Shown: positions 51,196 to 61,300 of the stretch, in pieces
Layout of the letters: each line of letters opens with the position of its first letter
Position numbering within the stretch: position 1 is the first letter of the stretch
Source: Pseudomonas sp. SJZ074
GTDB lineage: Bacteria; Pseudomonadota; Gammaproteobacteria; Pseudomonadales; Pseudomonadaceae
Direction: 5' to 3'
DNA length: 64,000 bases
Assembly (NCBI RefSeq): GCF_007828215.1
Contig: NZ_VIUE01000031.1
Span: forward strand, 1 to 64,000
Program-made: the position numbers and the translations under genes
Notes under the pieces: generated by a model
What the model was told of the DNA's origin: nothing
What the model saw: only the letters and a program-made list of their open reading frames with translations
Database searches by the model: none

Positions 51196-52722
51196 TTAGC
51201 GCAGATTGATGGTGGTGTTCACACCGTCATTGACGCTGTCATCATCGAACCAGCGTGCGGTAACGGTCTTGGTCTGAGTGTAGAACTGCACCACCTGTTT
51301 GCCGTACGGGCCAAGGTCACCGAGCTTCGAACCGCGGGAGCCGGTGAAGCTGAAGAACGGCACCGGCACCGGAATCGGGATGTTGATCCCTACCTGGCCG
51401 ACGTCGATTTCACTCTGGAACTTGCGCGCCGCCGCACCGCTCTGGGTGAACAGGCCGGTGCCATTGCCGAACGGGTTGGCGTTGACCAGGGCAATCGCCT
51501 CGTCGAGGGTGTCGACTTCCAGCACCACCAGCACCGGGCCGAAAATCTCTTCGGTGTAGATACGCATCTTGTTGGTCACGCCGGAAAACAGCGTCGGCCC
51601 GACGAAGTTACCCTCTTCGAAGCCCGGCACGCTGACGCCCCGGCCATCGAGCTCCAGCTTCGCCCCTTGCTGCACGCCGCTCTCGATCAATTCGAGGATC
51701 CGTGCCTTGGCCCGCTTGGAGATGACCGGGCCGATGTCGGTGCCCGGCTCGCTTCCGGCGTTGACCTTGAGCTTCTGCGCCAACGCTTTCAGTTCCGGCA
51801 GCCATTGCCTGGCCGCGCCCACCATCACCACCACGGAAGTCGCCATGCAACGCTGGCCCGCCGCGCCGAAGCCGGCCCCCACCAGGGCGTTGAGGGTTTG
51901 TTCGCGGTTGGCATCCGGCAGCACCACCGCGTGGTTCTTGGCGCCCATCATCGACTGCACGCGCTTGCCATGACGCCCCGCCAGGTCATACACATGGGTG
52001 CCGACCGCCGTCGAGCCGACAAACGACACCGCCTTGATGTCTTTATGAGTGCAAAGGGCATCCACCACGTCCTTGCCACCATGCACCACGTTGAGCACGC
52101 CCGCCGGCACACCGGCTTCCACGGCCAGCTCGACCAGCAACATGGTCGACAGCGGATCCTGTTCCGACGGTTTGAGGACAAAGGTGTTGCCGCAAGCGAT
52201 GGCCATGGGGAACATCCACAACGGAATCATCGCCGGGAAGTTGAACGGGGTGATACCCGCACAGACACCGATCGGCTGGCGCAGCGTGTAGGTGTCAACG
52301 CCACCGGCGACGTTCTCGGCAAACTCGCCCATCTGCAGGGTGCCGATGGAGCAGGCGTGCTCGACCACTTCCAGGCCACGGAAAATATCACCTTCGGCGT
52401 CTGCGAGGGTCTTGCCCTGCTCGGCGCTGAGCACAGCGGCAATGCGTTTGGAATGTTCGCGGATCAGCGCCTGGAGCTTGAGCATGATGCGCATCCGCGC
52501 GCCGATCGGCGTCAGCTTCCAGGTCTGGAAGGCACGTTGGGCAGCTGCAATGGCGGCATCGACTTCCGAGGCGGTGGCAAACGGGACCTTCGCCAGCACT
52601 TGCTGGGTGGCCGGGTTGACGATGTCTTGCCATTCGCTGGAACGGGATTCAACCCACTGGCCGTCGATCAACAGCTTGACGGTCTGCAGGGTGGTGTCAC
52701 TGGGCGTAAGGGAAACGTTCAT
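51196..52722 (-). CDS. mmsA: Methylmalonate-semialdehyde dehydrogenase (acylating)
   Basis: A 508-residue CoA-acylating aldehyde dehydrogenase that turns methylmalonate semialdehyde into propionyl-CoA with NAD+. The catalytic cysteine is in GAAGQRCMATS, and PFNFPAMIPLWMFP and FVGSTAVGTHVY are present as in other MmsA proteins. The ATG at 52722 follows GGAGG; the open frame upstream runs into the LysR promoter region. With mmsB it forms the distal valine pathway. Confidence 0.95.
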   Translation of the reverse strand: MNVSLTPSDTTLQTVKLLIDGQWVESRSSEWQDIVNPATQQVLAKVPFATASEVDAAIAAAQRAFQTWKLTPIGARMRIMLKLQALIREHSKRIAAVLSAEQGKTLADAEGDIFRGLEVVEHACSIGTLQMGEFAENVAGGVDTYTLRQPIGVCAGITPFNFPAMIPLWMFPMAIACGNTFVLKPSEQDPLSTMLLVELAVEAGVPAGVLNVVHGGKDVVDALCTHKDIKAVSFVGSTAVGTHVYDLAGRHGKRVQSMMGAKNHAVVLPDANREQTLNALVGAGFGAAGQRCMATSVVVMVGAARQWLPELKALAQKLKVNAGSEPGTDIGPVISKRAKARILELIESGVQQGAKLELDGRGVSVPGFEEGNFVGPTLFSGVTNKMRIYTEEIFGPVLVVLEVDTLDEAIALVNANPFGNGTGLFTQSGAAARKFQSEIDVGQVGINIPIPVPVPFFSFTGSRGSKLGDLGPYGKQVVQFYTQTKTVTARWFDDDSVNDGVNTTINLR

Positions 52723-52861
52723 GCTGGCCTCCGGGATTGTTCTTATAGAGAGCGTTGATTCAGCAGAAACCAAGGCGCAAAGACACCCTTGGTGATGAGA
52801 CGATTTTTGGAGTATAGATGTGCAAACTTCTAATAAGAACGCACATAAAAACCGGTCCATC

Positions 52862-53809
52862 ATGCAAAAAAACATCACCTCCCTCGGTTCGCTGAACTGG
52901 GACGACCTCAAGTTTTTCCTGGAAGTGGCCCGCACCCGCAAGGCCAGCACCGCGGCCAAGCGCCTCGGCGTCGACTACACCACGGTGTCGCGCCGCATCG
53001 GCTCGCTGGAAGCCTCGTTGGGTACGTTGCTGTTCGAGAAATCCCGGACCAACGGCTTCGTCCTGACCGCCGAAGGCCAGCGCCTGCTGAGCTACGCCGA
53101 ATCGATCGAAAGTACCCTGCACATGGCCTGCGAACAGGTGTCCGGATCGGGCGTCGCGCTGTCCGGCCATGTGCGCATGGGCTGCACGGAAGGCTTCGGC
53201 AGCTACTTCATCACGCCGCAATTGAGCCACTTCGTCGACGCCTACCCAGCCATTTCGGTGGACATCCTGCCGCTGCCGCACTTCATCAGCCTCTCCAAGC
53301 GCGAGGCCGACATTGTCATCGCCCTGGAGCGCCCCGAACATGGTCCTTACGTATGTTGCAAACTGTGTGACTACCGGCTGCAGCTCTACGCCACCCAGCC
53401 CTATCTGGACAACCACCCGCCCATCCAGCGTCCGTCGGATCTGAGCAAGCATTCGTTCATCAGCTATGTGGATGACCTGGCCTTCAGTTCGGAGCTGCTC
53501 TACCTGGCAAACGTGCTGCCCGACGCCAACGCCCATCTGCGCAGCACCAGCGTGATCGCGCAGTTCGTGGCGGCGCAGCAAGGGCGCTCCCTGGCGATTC
53601 TGCCGTGCTTCCTCGCCGCCCAGGATCCATGGTTGCTGCCAGTCCTGCCGGAGGACATCACCATCACCCGGCAGTTCTGGATGTACTGCCGCGAGGACCT
53701 GCGCAAGCTCAAGCGGATTACGTTGTTGTGGGATTACATCCGGGAGGTGACTGAACAGAATCGGGCCCTGCTGATGGGCGCGACCCGGGAAATGGTGTTT
53801 GCCGATTAG
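52862..53809 (+). CDS. LysR-family regulator, divergent from mmsAB
   Basis: A 315-residue LysR protein with HTH at about 22-52 (KASTAAKRLGVDYTTVSRR) and effector domain from about 95. The ATG at 52862 has a weak ribosome site; a GTG at 52820 is possible. Divergent position makes it the likely regulator of mmsAB, in place of the AraC-type MmsR known in P. aeruginosa. Its stop overlaps that of convergent yfiB. Confidence 0.9.
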   Translation: MQKNITSLGSLNWDDLKFFLEVARTRKASTAAKRLGVDYTTVSRRIGSLEASLGTLLFEKSRTNGFVLTAEGQRLLSYAESIESTLHMACEQVSGSGVALSGHVRMGCTEGFGSYFITPQLSHFVDAYPAISVDILPLPHFISLSKREADIVIALERPEHGPYVCCKLCDYRLQLYATQPYLDNHPPIQRPSDLSKHSFISYVDDLAFSSELLYLANVLPDANAHLRSTSVIAQFVAAQQGRSLAILPCFLAAQDPWLLPVLPEDITITRQFWMYCREDLRKLKRITLLWDYIREVTEQNRALLMGATREMVFAD

Positions 53810-53816
53810 TCGGCAA
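53799..53816. terminator. Hairpin holding both convergent stop codons
   Basis: TTGCCGA (53799-53805) and TCGGCAA (53810-53816) form a perfect 7-bp stem whose loop, TTAG, contains the end of both the LysR (TAG) and yfiB (TAA) frames. It may act as a shared terminator. Confidence 0.45.
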
Positions 53817-54309
53817 TGACCACGATGGCCACGCGACGGTTCTCCGTCCGGCCTTCGACCGTGTCGTTGGAGGCGACCGGTTTGCTGCTGCCCAGGCCGC
53901 GGGATTGGACGTTTTCTTCGCGCATGCCAACGCCAATCAGCACCTTGCTCACGCTACTGGCCCGACGTATCGACAGTTGATCGTTATAGGCCTGGGAACC
54001 CGATGCGTCGGTATGACCATCGACACGCACCCGTTCGATTCCGGCGCCCAGCAGCGCCTTGCCGATTCGCTCGACGATCTCGGTGCTGGCTTCATTCAGG
54101 CTTTCCACGTCGCTGCCAAACAGCACCTTGCCCGACAGGCCGAACGCCCACCCCTCGTCGGTCAGTTTGAATCCTTGCTCCTTGAGCACGGCAATCTGCG
54201 CAGGCGTCAGGCCTTTTGGCGGGGCCGTCTGGCAACCGCTCAGAGCCAGGACGGCCATGAACAGAAATGAAATGAATAGTTGCGGGACAGATTGAGGGTA
54301 TGAACGCAC
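53806..54309 (-). CDS. yfiB: YfiB, OmpA-like outer-membrane lipoprotein
   Basis: A 167-residue lipoprotein with lipobox LALSGC (C26) and an OmpA-like peptidoglycan-binding domain from about residue 55, including VDGHTDASGSQAYNDQLSIR. In the YfiBNR system it sequesters the periplasmic repressor YfiR under envelope stress, freeing YfiN. Third gene of the operon, 22 bases after yfiN. Confidence 0.93.
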   Translation of the reverse strand: MRSYPQSVPQLFISFLFMAVLALSGCQTAPPKGLTPAQIAVLKEQGFKLTDEGWAFGLSGKVLFGSDVESLNEASTEIVERIGKALLGAGIERVRVDGHTDASGSQAYNDQLSIRRASSVSKVLIGVGMREENVQSRGLGSSKPVASNDTVEGRTENRRVAIVVIAD

Positions 54310-54331
54310 GCGTCAGCTCCTGGTGTTGAAG

Positions 54332-55582
54332 TTAAGCAACGGGGTGCTCCGTCCCCGTCGAATGTTGGCCGCCTCGGGCAAGGCGCTTGGCCTGGTACAT
54401 CGCTGCGTCGGCGGCATGCAGCAAAGCGCCCGGAGTGGCGCCATGATCGGGATAGACCGCAATGCCGACACTGAGCGACGTCAGCACCGAAGCATTACCG
54501 GGCAATTGAATCGGTATTTCCATACTGGCGATGATTTTCTCAGCGATCCGTTCGGCGTCCTCGATCTTGTGCAACGGCGCAAGCAGCACCGCGAACTCGT
54601 CCCCCCCAAGGCGCGCCACCAGGTCATCCTCACGAAGCTGGGCACGGACCCGGGTCGCCACCGCTGTCAGTACGGCATCGCCGGCAGCGTGGCCGAAATT
54701 GTCATTGATGCCCTTGAACCGATCACTGTCCAGGTACAACACCGCCACTTGCTCGTCGAGCTTGCTGGCGTTGCGCAAGGCACGAATCAGCCGCCCCTCG
54801 AAAAACGCCCGGTTCGGCAGCCCGGTCAGGCTGTCGTGGCTGGCTTGGTGGGCCAGGGTTTCGTTCTCGCTCTGCAGATGGGTCTGCCAGGATTCGAGTT
54901 CGGCGAGCAGCGCGTTGAAGTCGTTGCCGAGGTTATCCAGTTCGGCGATGGCAGCCGGCGGTACCCGTCGGTCCAGGGCGCGCTCGCTGCGTGCCGCGTG
55001 GGCCACGTCCGCCAGGCTGCGCAAGGGACCGGTGATCGCCTGCAACTGGCGCCTGGCCAGATAAAGCGCCACCCAGGCGCTCACCGCCGTGCACACGATG
55101 ATTCCCGCCAGGCCGCTGAGCAAAAAGCGCAACAGACTGCCACCATGCCCCGCAAGATGGACACTGCCAACGGCTTGCCCTTGATGAAGGATCGGCACGC
55201 TGATGGGTTTTTCCAGGAAGGCCTTGGCGATATGCATCTCCAGTTCCGACAACAGACCGGTTTCCGGTCGCTGCCAATGCGCCAGCAGGCGGCCATGCTC
55301 ATTGAATACGCGGGCGTCGGCGACCTCTTCGGTGGTGGCAATCAATGCCAGCGCCTCGGTGGCAGCCACCGAGTCATCGAATACCACGGCCGCCTCCACC
55401 GTGTAGTTGATCGACCGTGCGATCAAGTGCAGGTTGTGATCGGCATAAACCCGTAATGCAAGCACTCCCAACAAAGTCAGGGAGACACTCGCCATGGTCA
55501 CTGCCACCAGCGCAACGATCAGATGGCCGCGGCCGATGACCGAGCCCAGGGTGGGACGGACACGCGAGGCTGGCAGGCTCAT
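54332..55582 (-). CDS. yfiN: YfiN (TpbB), membrane diguanylate cyclase
   Basis: A 416-residue inner-membrane enzyme that makes cyclic di-GMP and so favours biofilm growth. Order: TM1 at about 22-44, periplasmic PAS-like sensor to about 155, TM2 at about 160-180, HAMP, then GGDEF domain with the intact active site RLGGDEFAVLLAP at about residue 323-335. Its ATG overlaps the yfiR stop. The activity is held down by YfiR. Confidence 0.94.
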   Translation of the reverse strand: MSLPASRVRPTLGSVIGRGHLIVALVAVTMASVSLTLLGVLALRVYADHNLHLIARSINYTVEAAVVFDDSVAATEALALIATTEEVADARVFNEHGRLLAHWQRPETGLLSELEMHIAKAFLEKPISVPILHQGQAVGSVHLAGHGGSLLRFLLSGLAGIIVCTAVSAWVALYLARRQLQAITGPLRSLADVAHAARSERALDRRVPPAAIAELDNLGNDFNALLAELESWQTHLQSENETLAHQASHDSLTGLPNRAFFEGRLIRALRNASKLDEQVAVLYLDSDRFKGINDNFGHAAGDAVLTAVATRVRAQLREDDLVARLGGDEFAVLLAPLHKIEDAERIAEKIIASMEIPIQLPGNASVLTSLSVGIAVYPDHGATPGALLHAADAAMYQAKRLARGGQHSTGTEHPVA

Positions 55583-56154
55583 GGCGCTGCCGACCTGCGA
55601 CGTGAAAGCTGCAGGACACTCGGGTGGATGCGTACGCCACTGCGCGCGACCGAATCGAGGTTGACCTCGAACGCCACCTGTTCATCGCCCACCCGCAGAC
55701 AGAACAGGCTGCCCACGGTGCACTGGTCACCGCCTTCGCTGATGCTCAATACCGGTTTGCCGATCAAGGAGGCAAACAGTTGGGTGTGCTCATCGGCAGT
55801 CAATCTGCCGACATAGACCGCGTTGCATTCATCGGCGATGCCAGGGTAATCCGCCAGCAAACGTCGCACATTCACTGTTCGGCCAGTGGCTTGGGTAGTG
55901 CCTTTGACCAGATCGTCGGTGTATTGGGTCGGACCGACAATGCAAAGCTGCAGCTCGGTAGGCTCTATGGGCCAACGGGCGTAGCTGAGAATGCCCAATA
56001 CGACTTGGGTCACCGCCTCGGCCCGCATCTGCGCGTGACTTATGGACTCCTGGTTTTCAGCCACCAGGACAGGCGACAGCAAACACAAAAAACCGGCAAG
56101 CAGATAACGCCTCCAGTCCTTGGCGCGCAGTGCTTGCTGAACAGCTCCACCCAT
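55579..56154 (-). CDS. yfiR: YfiR, periplasmic repressor of YfiN
   Basis: A 191-residue YfiR-family (DUF4154) protein with an N-terminal signal segment (YLLAGFLCLLSPVLVAEN) and the family core YARWPIEPTELQLCIVG and the cysteine pairs (ADECNAVYVG, DQCTVGSLFCLRV) involved in disulfide control. It binds YfiN in the periplasm and keeps it off. First gene of the operon. Confidence 0.94.
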   Translation of the reverse strand: MGGAVQQALRAKDWRRYLLAGFLCLLSPVLVAENQESISHAQMRAEAVTQVVLGILSYARWPIEPTELQLCIVGPTQYTDDLVKGTTQATGRTVNVRRLLADYPGIADECNAVYVGRLTADEHTQLFASLIGKPVLSISEGGDQCTVGSLFCLRVGDEQVAFEVNLDSVARSGVRIHPSVLQLSRRRSAAP

Positions 56155-56289
56155 GGAAACTCTCTTGATCGATCCAATAAACGTCGGAACGATAGCACAG
56201 TGCCAAAAAGCCAGCGAGACAACGTCTTACGGTGGTTTCCGACAGAAAAACGACGTCATTAAAATCCCTTGCCATGAACCTCTGTGCAC

Positions 56290-58380
56290 TCAGCTGCGCA
56301 GCTCCAGATCCAGCATCAACCCGCTCAGGCGCTTGACCTTGCGCCGAACCGCTTCCTCGAATATTCCCGGTCGTGGCTCGATCAGGCTGAACCACTGCTT
56401 GGCCCGGGTAATGGCTGTGTACACCAGCTCCTTGGTCAATACGGGGTTCAGCGCATCCGGGAGAATCAGCGCCGTATGAGTGAACTCCGAGCCCTGGGAT
56501 TTATGCACGGTCATGGCATACACGGTTTCCACATCATTCAAGCGGCTGGGCAGGACGAAGCGCACACCGCCCTGTCCGTCGTTGCGAGGGAAGGCCACCC
56601 GCAGGACCTGCCTGCCCACATCCGACCCATCGCGCTCGGGCAATTTGAGGGCAATCCCGATATCGCCGTTCATCAAACCCAGACCATAGTCGTTGCGGGT
56701 CATCAAGACCGGACGGCCTTCATACCACTGGTGGTCGCTGTCGATAAGACGGGCCTTGAGCAGCGCCGCGGTCACTCTCTGGTTCAACCCTTCGACGCCC
56801 CAGGGGCCTTTACGCACAGCACAGAGCAATTGGAAAGCATCGAACGCAGAGAGGACGTCCCGGGCCCAATCGACCCAGCAGGCATCCTCCAATGGACGGG
56901 ACGCCGCCGGCCGTCGTTGTCGCAGCAGGCTCAGGTAATGCCGATAGCCCTGGGGGCCTTCTGCCTGGCCTTCAAGCAGCAAGCGCTCCAGCGCCCCATC
57001 ATGCTCGCCCTTCAATGCCAGGGAAAACAGGTCGGCATGGCGCTTGCCCACCAGCAACTGGCGCGCCTTTTCGGGCTGCTGTTGGTTGACCCATCGAGCC
57101 AGTTGGCCGATACCACTGCCCTCGCCAAAGCGACGGGAGTGCCGGAGCATGACCACTTGCTGTGCCAATGGATGGGAGCCATCGATGTCTTGCTGCAAAT
57201 CAGCGGCTGACAGGTCTTCGCCACTGACCGACTCAAGCCAGGCGCGGGTTCGGGCGTTGTACCAGCCCTCCTCGGCATCCCGACACAAATCCGCCAGGAC
57301 CGCACCGGCTTCCACCGAGGCCAACTGATCCTTATCCCCGAGCAGCACCAACCGTGCATGAGGCGGCAGCGCATCCAGTAGATTGGCCATCATTTCCAGG
57401 TCGATCATGGATGCCTCGTCGATCACCAGTACGTCCAGTGGTAACCGATTCCCCCCATGGTGCCGAAAATGTCGGGTCCCCGGCCGGCTGCCCAGCAACC
57501 GATGGACAGTAGTCACGTCGCAAGGAATCCGTTCGCGCACGGCATCGGGGACATCCAGGGTCCGGACCTGCTGGCTGATGGACTCGGTCAGCCGCGCCGC
57601 CGCCTTGCCGGTCGGCGCTGCCAGGCGGATCCGCAGCGGCTTTCCGGCTTCGACGGCGGGCGCCTGAAGCAGCGCCAGCAAGCGCACGACAGTGGTGGTC
57701 TTGCCGGTGCCCGGGCCGCCGGTCACGATGCTGAAGGCACCCCGGGTCGCCAGGGCACAGGCCAGTTTCTGCCAGTCGATCAGACCCGCGGCCGGCCCGA
57801 ACAGCCCGTTCAAGCGTTCGCTCAGATCGACGGGGGCGACCTCCTGTTCGGCCAGCCGTTGACGCAACGCCTCATCGATCCGCCGCTCATAGGTCCAATA
57901 GCGCCGCAGATAAAGGCGTTTACCGGAGAGGACCAACGGGCGTTGCCGTGCTTCCTCACGCTCATCTGCGGCCAGGGCCACCAGGGGGCTGAAGGCCAGG
58001 ATCTTGCACCAATGGGCGCCCTCCAGGTTCCGCAATATCTGCGATGGCAACAACATCACACCGGTTTGCGAATCTCCCTCGGGGGGAAGCGACAAGGCAA
58101 AATCCGGTTCCTTGAGCGTTTCGAACAGATCCAGACAGACATGCCCATGGCCCAGCTGATGACTGGCAAGCGCCGCCGCGAGCAGCACCAATGGATCGTC
58201 GTCGGGCGCCAGCTCATGAAGGAATGCGACGAAGGCTTTGTCCAGGGCACGCAACCAACCACGCTCGACCCAGCGCGTCAGCAACAGCAGCAGGTCATTC
58301 GCACGGTCCAAAGGCGCCAGTTCGGCCAGGCTTTCGTCATCCGACGATGTGGGCAGCAGATCGACAAAGGTCCGACTCAT
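56290..58380 (-). CDS. recD: RecD, exodeoxyribonuclease V alpha subunit
   Basis: A 696-residue SF1B 5'-3' helicase. Walker A is VTGGPGTGKTTTVVRLLALL at about residues 209-228, DEASMIDLEMM is motif II, and the C-terminal motif TVHKSQGSEFTH is present. It works in RecBCD for double-strand-break repair and destruction of foreign DNA. The ATG at 58380 overlaps the recB stop; an upstream start seven codons earlier is less likely. Confidence 0.96.
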   Translation of the reverse strand: MSRTFVDLLPTSSDDESLAELAPLDRANDLLLLLTRWVERGWLRALDKAFVAFLHELAPDDDPLVLLAAALASHQLGHGHVCLDLFETLKEPDFALSLPPEGDSQTGVMLLPSQILRNLEGAHWCKILAFSPLVALAADEREEARQRPLVLSGKRLYLRRYWTYERRIDEALRQRLAEQEVAPVDLSERLNGLFGPAAGLIDWQKLACALATRGAFSIVTGGPGTGKTTTVVRLLALLQAPAVEAGKPLRIRLAAPTGKAAARLTESISQQVRTLDVPDAVRERIPCDVTTVHRLLGSRPGTRHFRHHGGNRLPLDVLVIDEASMIDLEMMANLLDALPPHARLVLLGDKDQLASVEAGAVLADLCRDAEEGWYNARTRAWLESVSGEDLSAADLQQDIDGSHPLAQQVVMLRHSRRFGEGSGIGQLARWVNQQQPEKARQLLVGKRHADLFSLALKGEHDGALERLLLEGQAEGPQGYRHYLSLLRQRRPAASRPLEDACWVDWARDVLSAFDAFQLLCAVRKGPWGVEGLNQRVTAALLKARLIDSDHQWYEGRPVLMTRNDYGLGLMNGDIGIALKLPERDGSDVGRQVLRVAFPRNDGQGGVRFVLPSRLNDVETVYAMTVHKSQGSEFTHTALILPDALNPVLTKELVYTAITRAKQWFSLIEPRPGIFEEAVRRKVKRLSGLMLDLELRS

Positions 58381-61300
58381 AGCAATTCTCCCTGTACCCA
58401 TGCCGGCTCGGCCTTGGGCTCGGGCGCCCCTTGGAAAAGGCGATCCAATTGTTCGATCAGTGCTCGCGCGGGCTTGGTGAAATAGATCCCTTGACTGGCC
58501 GCACGGGTGCCACGGAGGAACAGGTACAGCGCACCGCCGACATGTCGGTCGTAGTCATAGTCGGGCAGCCGCGCCTTGAGCTGACGATGCAGCGCCAGCA
58601 AGTACAGTACATATTGCAGATCGTAGCGATTTTCGAGGATCGATTGCTCCATGGCCTGAGGGGTGTAAGCCGTGTCATCGCTTCCCAACCAATTGGATTT
58701 GTAGTCCGCCACGTAATATCGCCCTTCATGCTCGAAGGTGAGATCGATGAATCCCTTGAACATACCGTTGAGCAGCACCGGCTCGGCGGCGACGCGGGCC
58801 ACACCGCCATGGGTGAATCGGCAAACCAGCTCATCGAGCTTGAGCACATCGACCTTGTGGCTGGCGAACCAGAACTCCATCTCTACCTGGAACCGGGTCA
58901 GGTGCTCAAGCACCACCGGCGGCTGATCGTTGCCGATGCGCATAGGCGTTGCTACCAAGTGCTGCAACCAATCGTTGAGCGTCGTGATCCAGCCTGTCCA
59001 GCCTCGACGGTTGCAACGCCGCGCAATGGCGTCCTCGACGGCCGTTGGAGCGACGGCAAACCCTTCTCCGGCGATCCACTCCAGGAGGCCGTGGAGGAAA
59101 GTGCCGGGGTTGGGCCCGCGAGGGAAACGGTGAATGTCCCCCCCGATGGCGACCACCTCCCTGGGCGCATCAGGATCAAGCCGCTCATCGTCGAACAGTT
59201 TCTGGGCCTGGGGATCTTCCGGCGCCGTGTCGCTGCCCGCACTCACGGTCTCACCGATGCGCAAGGCGCTATAGGAGGCGATCCACCAGTTTTCGCTGGC
59301 TTTGCGCACCGGTCTCAAGGGGTCGAGCAGCACGGCGTCGTTGCGCGCAGGTCGATAGCGTTCGTCGGTGGACTGAGGCAACTCCTGGTAACTCACCGCA
59401 GCACTGCCTTGTTGCAGGTCCTCCAACCAACGCCGCAATTGCGCCGACTCGGGCAGCGGCACACCGCCGCCCAACAGATAACCCAGCGCCGACAGATGCA
59501 GGATCGAGCTGCTGTTATTACCCCGCTTGAGATCCGCAACCCCCAGCCAACAGGCATGTTGAGCGCGGGTAAGCGCCACGTAGAGCAGGCGCAGGTCCTC
59601 GGCCAGACGTTCGTCATCAGCCTTGGCGACCAGCTCGGCGGAAGGCTTGAGGCTGATCTGCGCCTTGCCGGTTTCATCGTGGTAATGCAGGGGCAACCGG
59701 CTGCCATCCACCGGCTTCGTCGAACAGATGAACGGCAGGAACACCAACGGATACTCCAGCCCCTTGGACTTGTGGATCGTCACCACCTTGACCAACTGCT
59801 CATCGCTTTCCAGGCGCAGGATCTGTTCTTCTCCAGCTTGACCGGACAAGGCGAGGTGCTCCGCCAGATGCCGGATCAGGGCTTGTTCACCGTCCAGCTC
59901 ACCGGCCGCCTGTTGCAGAAGTTCGCTGAGATGCAGCAGATTCGTCAGCACTCGCTCACCGTCATCGCGCCTGATCAATGCCTGGGGCAGCTCGAAATCA
60001 TGCAGCAGGCGCCGCAACATAGGCAGCACCCCCTGGGTCCGCCAGACCGTACGGTAGCCACGGAACTGCATGACTCGCGCCTCCCAGGCCAACTCGTCCT
60101 GGTTGAGTCGCTCCAGCTCCGTGAGCGGCAGATCCAGGGTGATGCTCGCCAGCGCGGCCCGCAATGGCCGCTCGGCATCCGGCTCGGCACAGGCCCTGAG
60201 CCAGATCAGCAAATCCCGAGCTTCCTGCGAGGCAAAGACCGAATCCTTATCGGACAGATAGACACTGCGTACGCCCCGCACGGATAACTCGTCCCGCACG
60301 GCCTGCGCTTCTTTACCGTCACGCACCAGGATCGCAATGTCTGCAGGCAACAGTCCACGCAGGGCTTTTCCTTCCTCGATGAAGCCGTCGCGTCCCGACT
60401 GGCCGCCGTTGAGCAGCCCGGTGATTTCACTGGCGCAGGCCGCCGCCATTTGCTGTCGATAGACCGAACCCGAGAGCGGCTTGTCCGACGGCAGGTGCCA
60501 GATATTCAACGCGGCGAGAGGCTGACCCGCGACCTGTAAGGCCTCCTTTCGGCCTTGGGCATCAACGGGCAGAAATGGCACAGGATTCCTGTCCGGCGCT
60601 TCGCGAAACAGAAAAGCCCCGCGCCCGCTCGGGCGGGATTCGGCGTTCTGGAAAATATGGTTTACCGCGCCCACCATGGCGTGGCTGGAACGGAAGTTGG
60701 TTCCCAGGGTATGCAGCCTGCCGGCGGTCGCCTCACGGGCACGCAGGTAGGTGTGGATATCGGCACCACGAAAGGCATAGATGGCCTGTTTCGGGTCACC
60801 GATCAGAAACAGTCCCGTCTCAGGGTTGTTGTCTTCAATGCGGTAGATGCTTTCGAAGATCCGGTATTGAACCGGGTCGGTGTCCTGGAACTCGTCGATC
60901 AATGCGACCGGAAACTGCTCGCGTATCAGGCTTGCCAGGCGCTCTCCACCGTCGGCCAGCAGCGCCGCGTCCAGCCTCAGTAGCATGTCGTCGAAGCCCA
61001 TCTCCGCGCGTCGACGTTTCTCTGCCTCAAACCGCGTGCCCACCCATTGGGCCGCATGCTGCAACACCGCAGCATCCGGAGTGGGCAAGGCCTCCAGGCT
61101 GGCCTTGAGACTGGCCATGGCTTCCAGCCCAGGATGGCTGGGTACATCGCCTTTCCAGGCCTCGGCCATGCCCTCGGGAGTCAACCGCGTAAACCCGGTG
61201 CCGATATCCAGGAGCTCGAGGCTCTCGTCATCCACCCAGGCGGAGATTTTCTGAAACCACGGCTCGAAATAGCGCGCCTGCATCTTGCGCCCGTCGACGC

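Noticed and set aside
50593..52758. 721-codon open frame antisense to mmsAB
   Set aside because: Both mmsA and mmsB are certain on the other strand; the antisense protein is rich in His, Arg and Gln as expected of a shadow.
58431..60287. 618-codon open frame antisense to recB
   Set aside because: recB is intact with all motifs; the antisense product has no recognisable feature.
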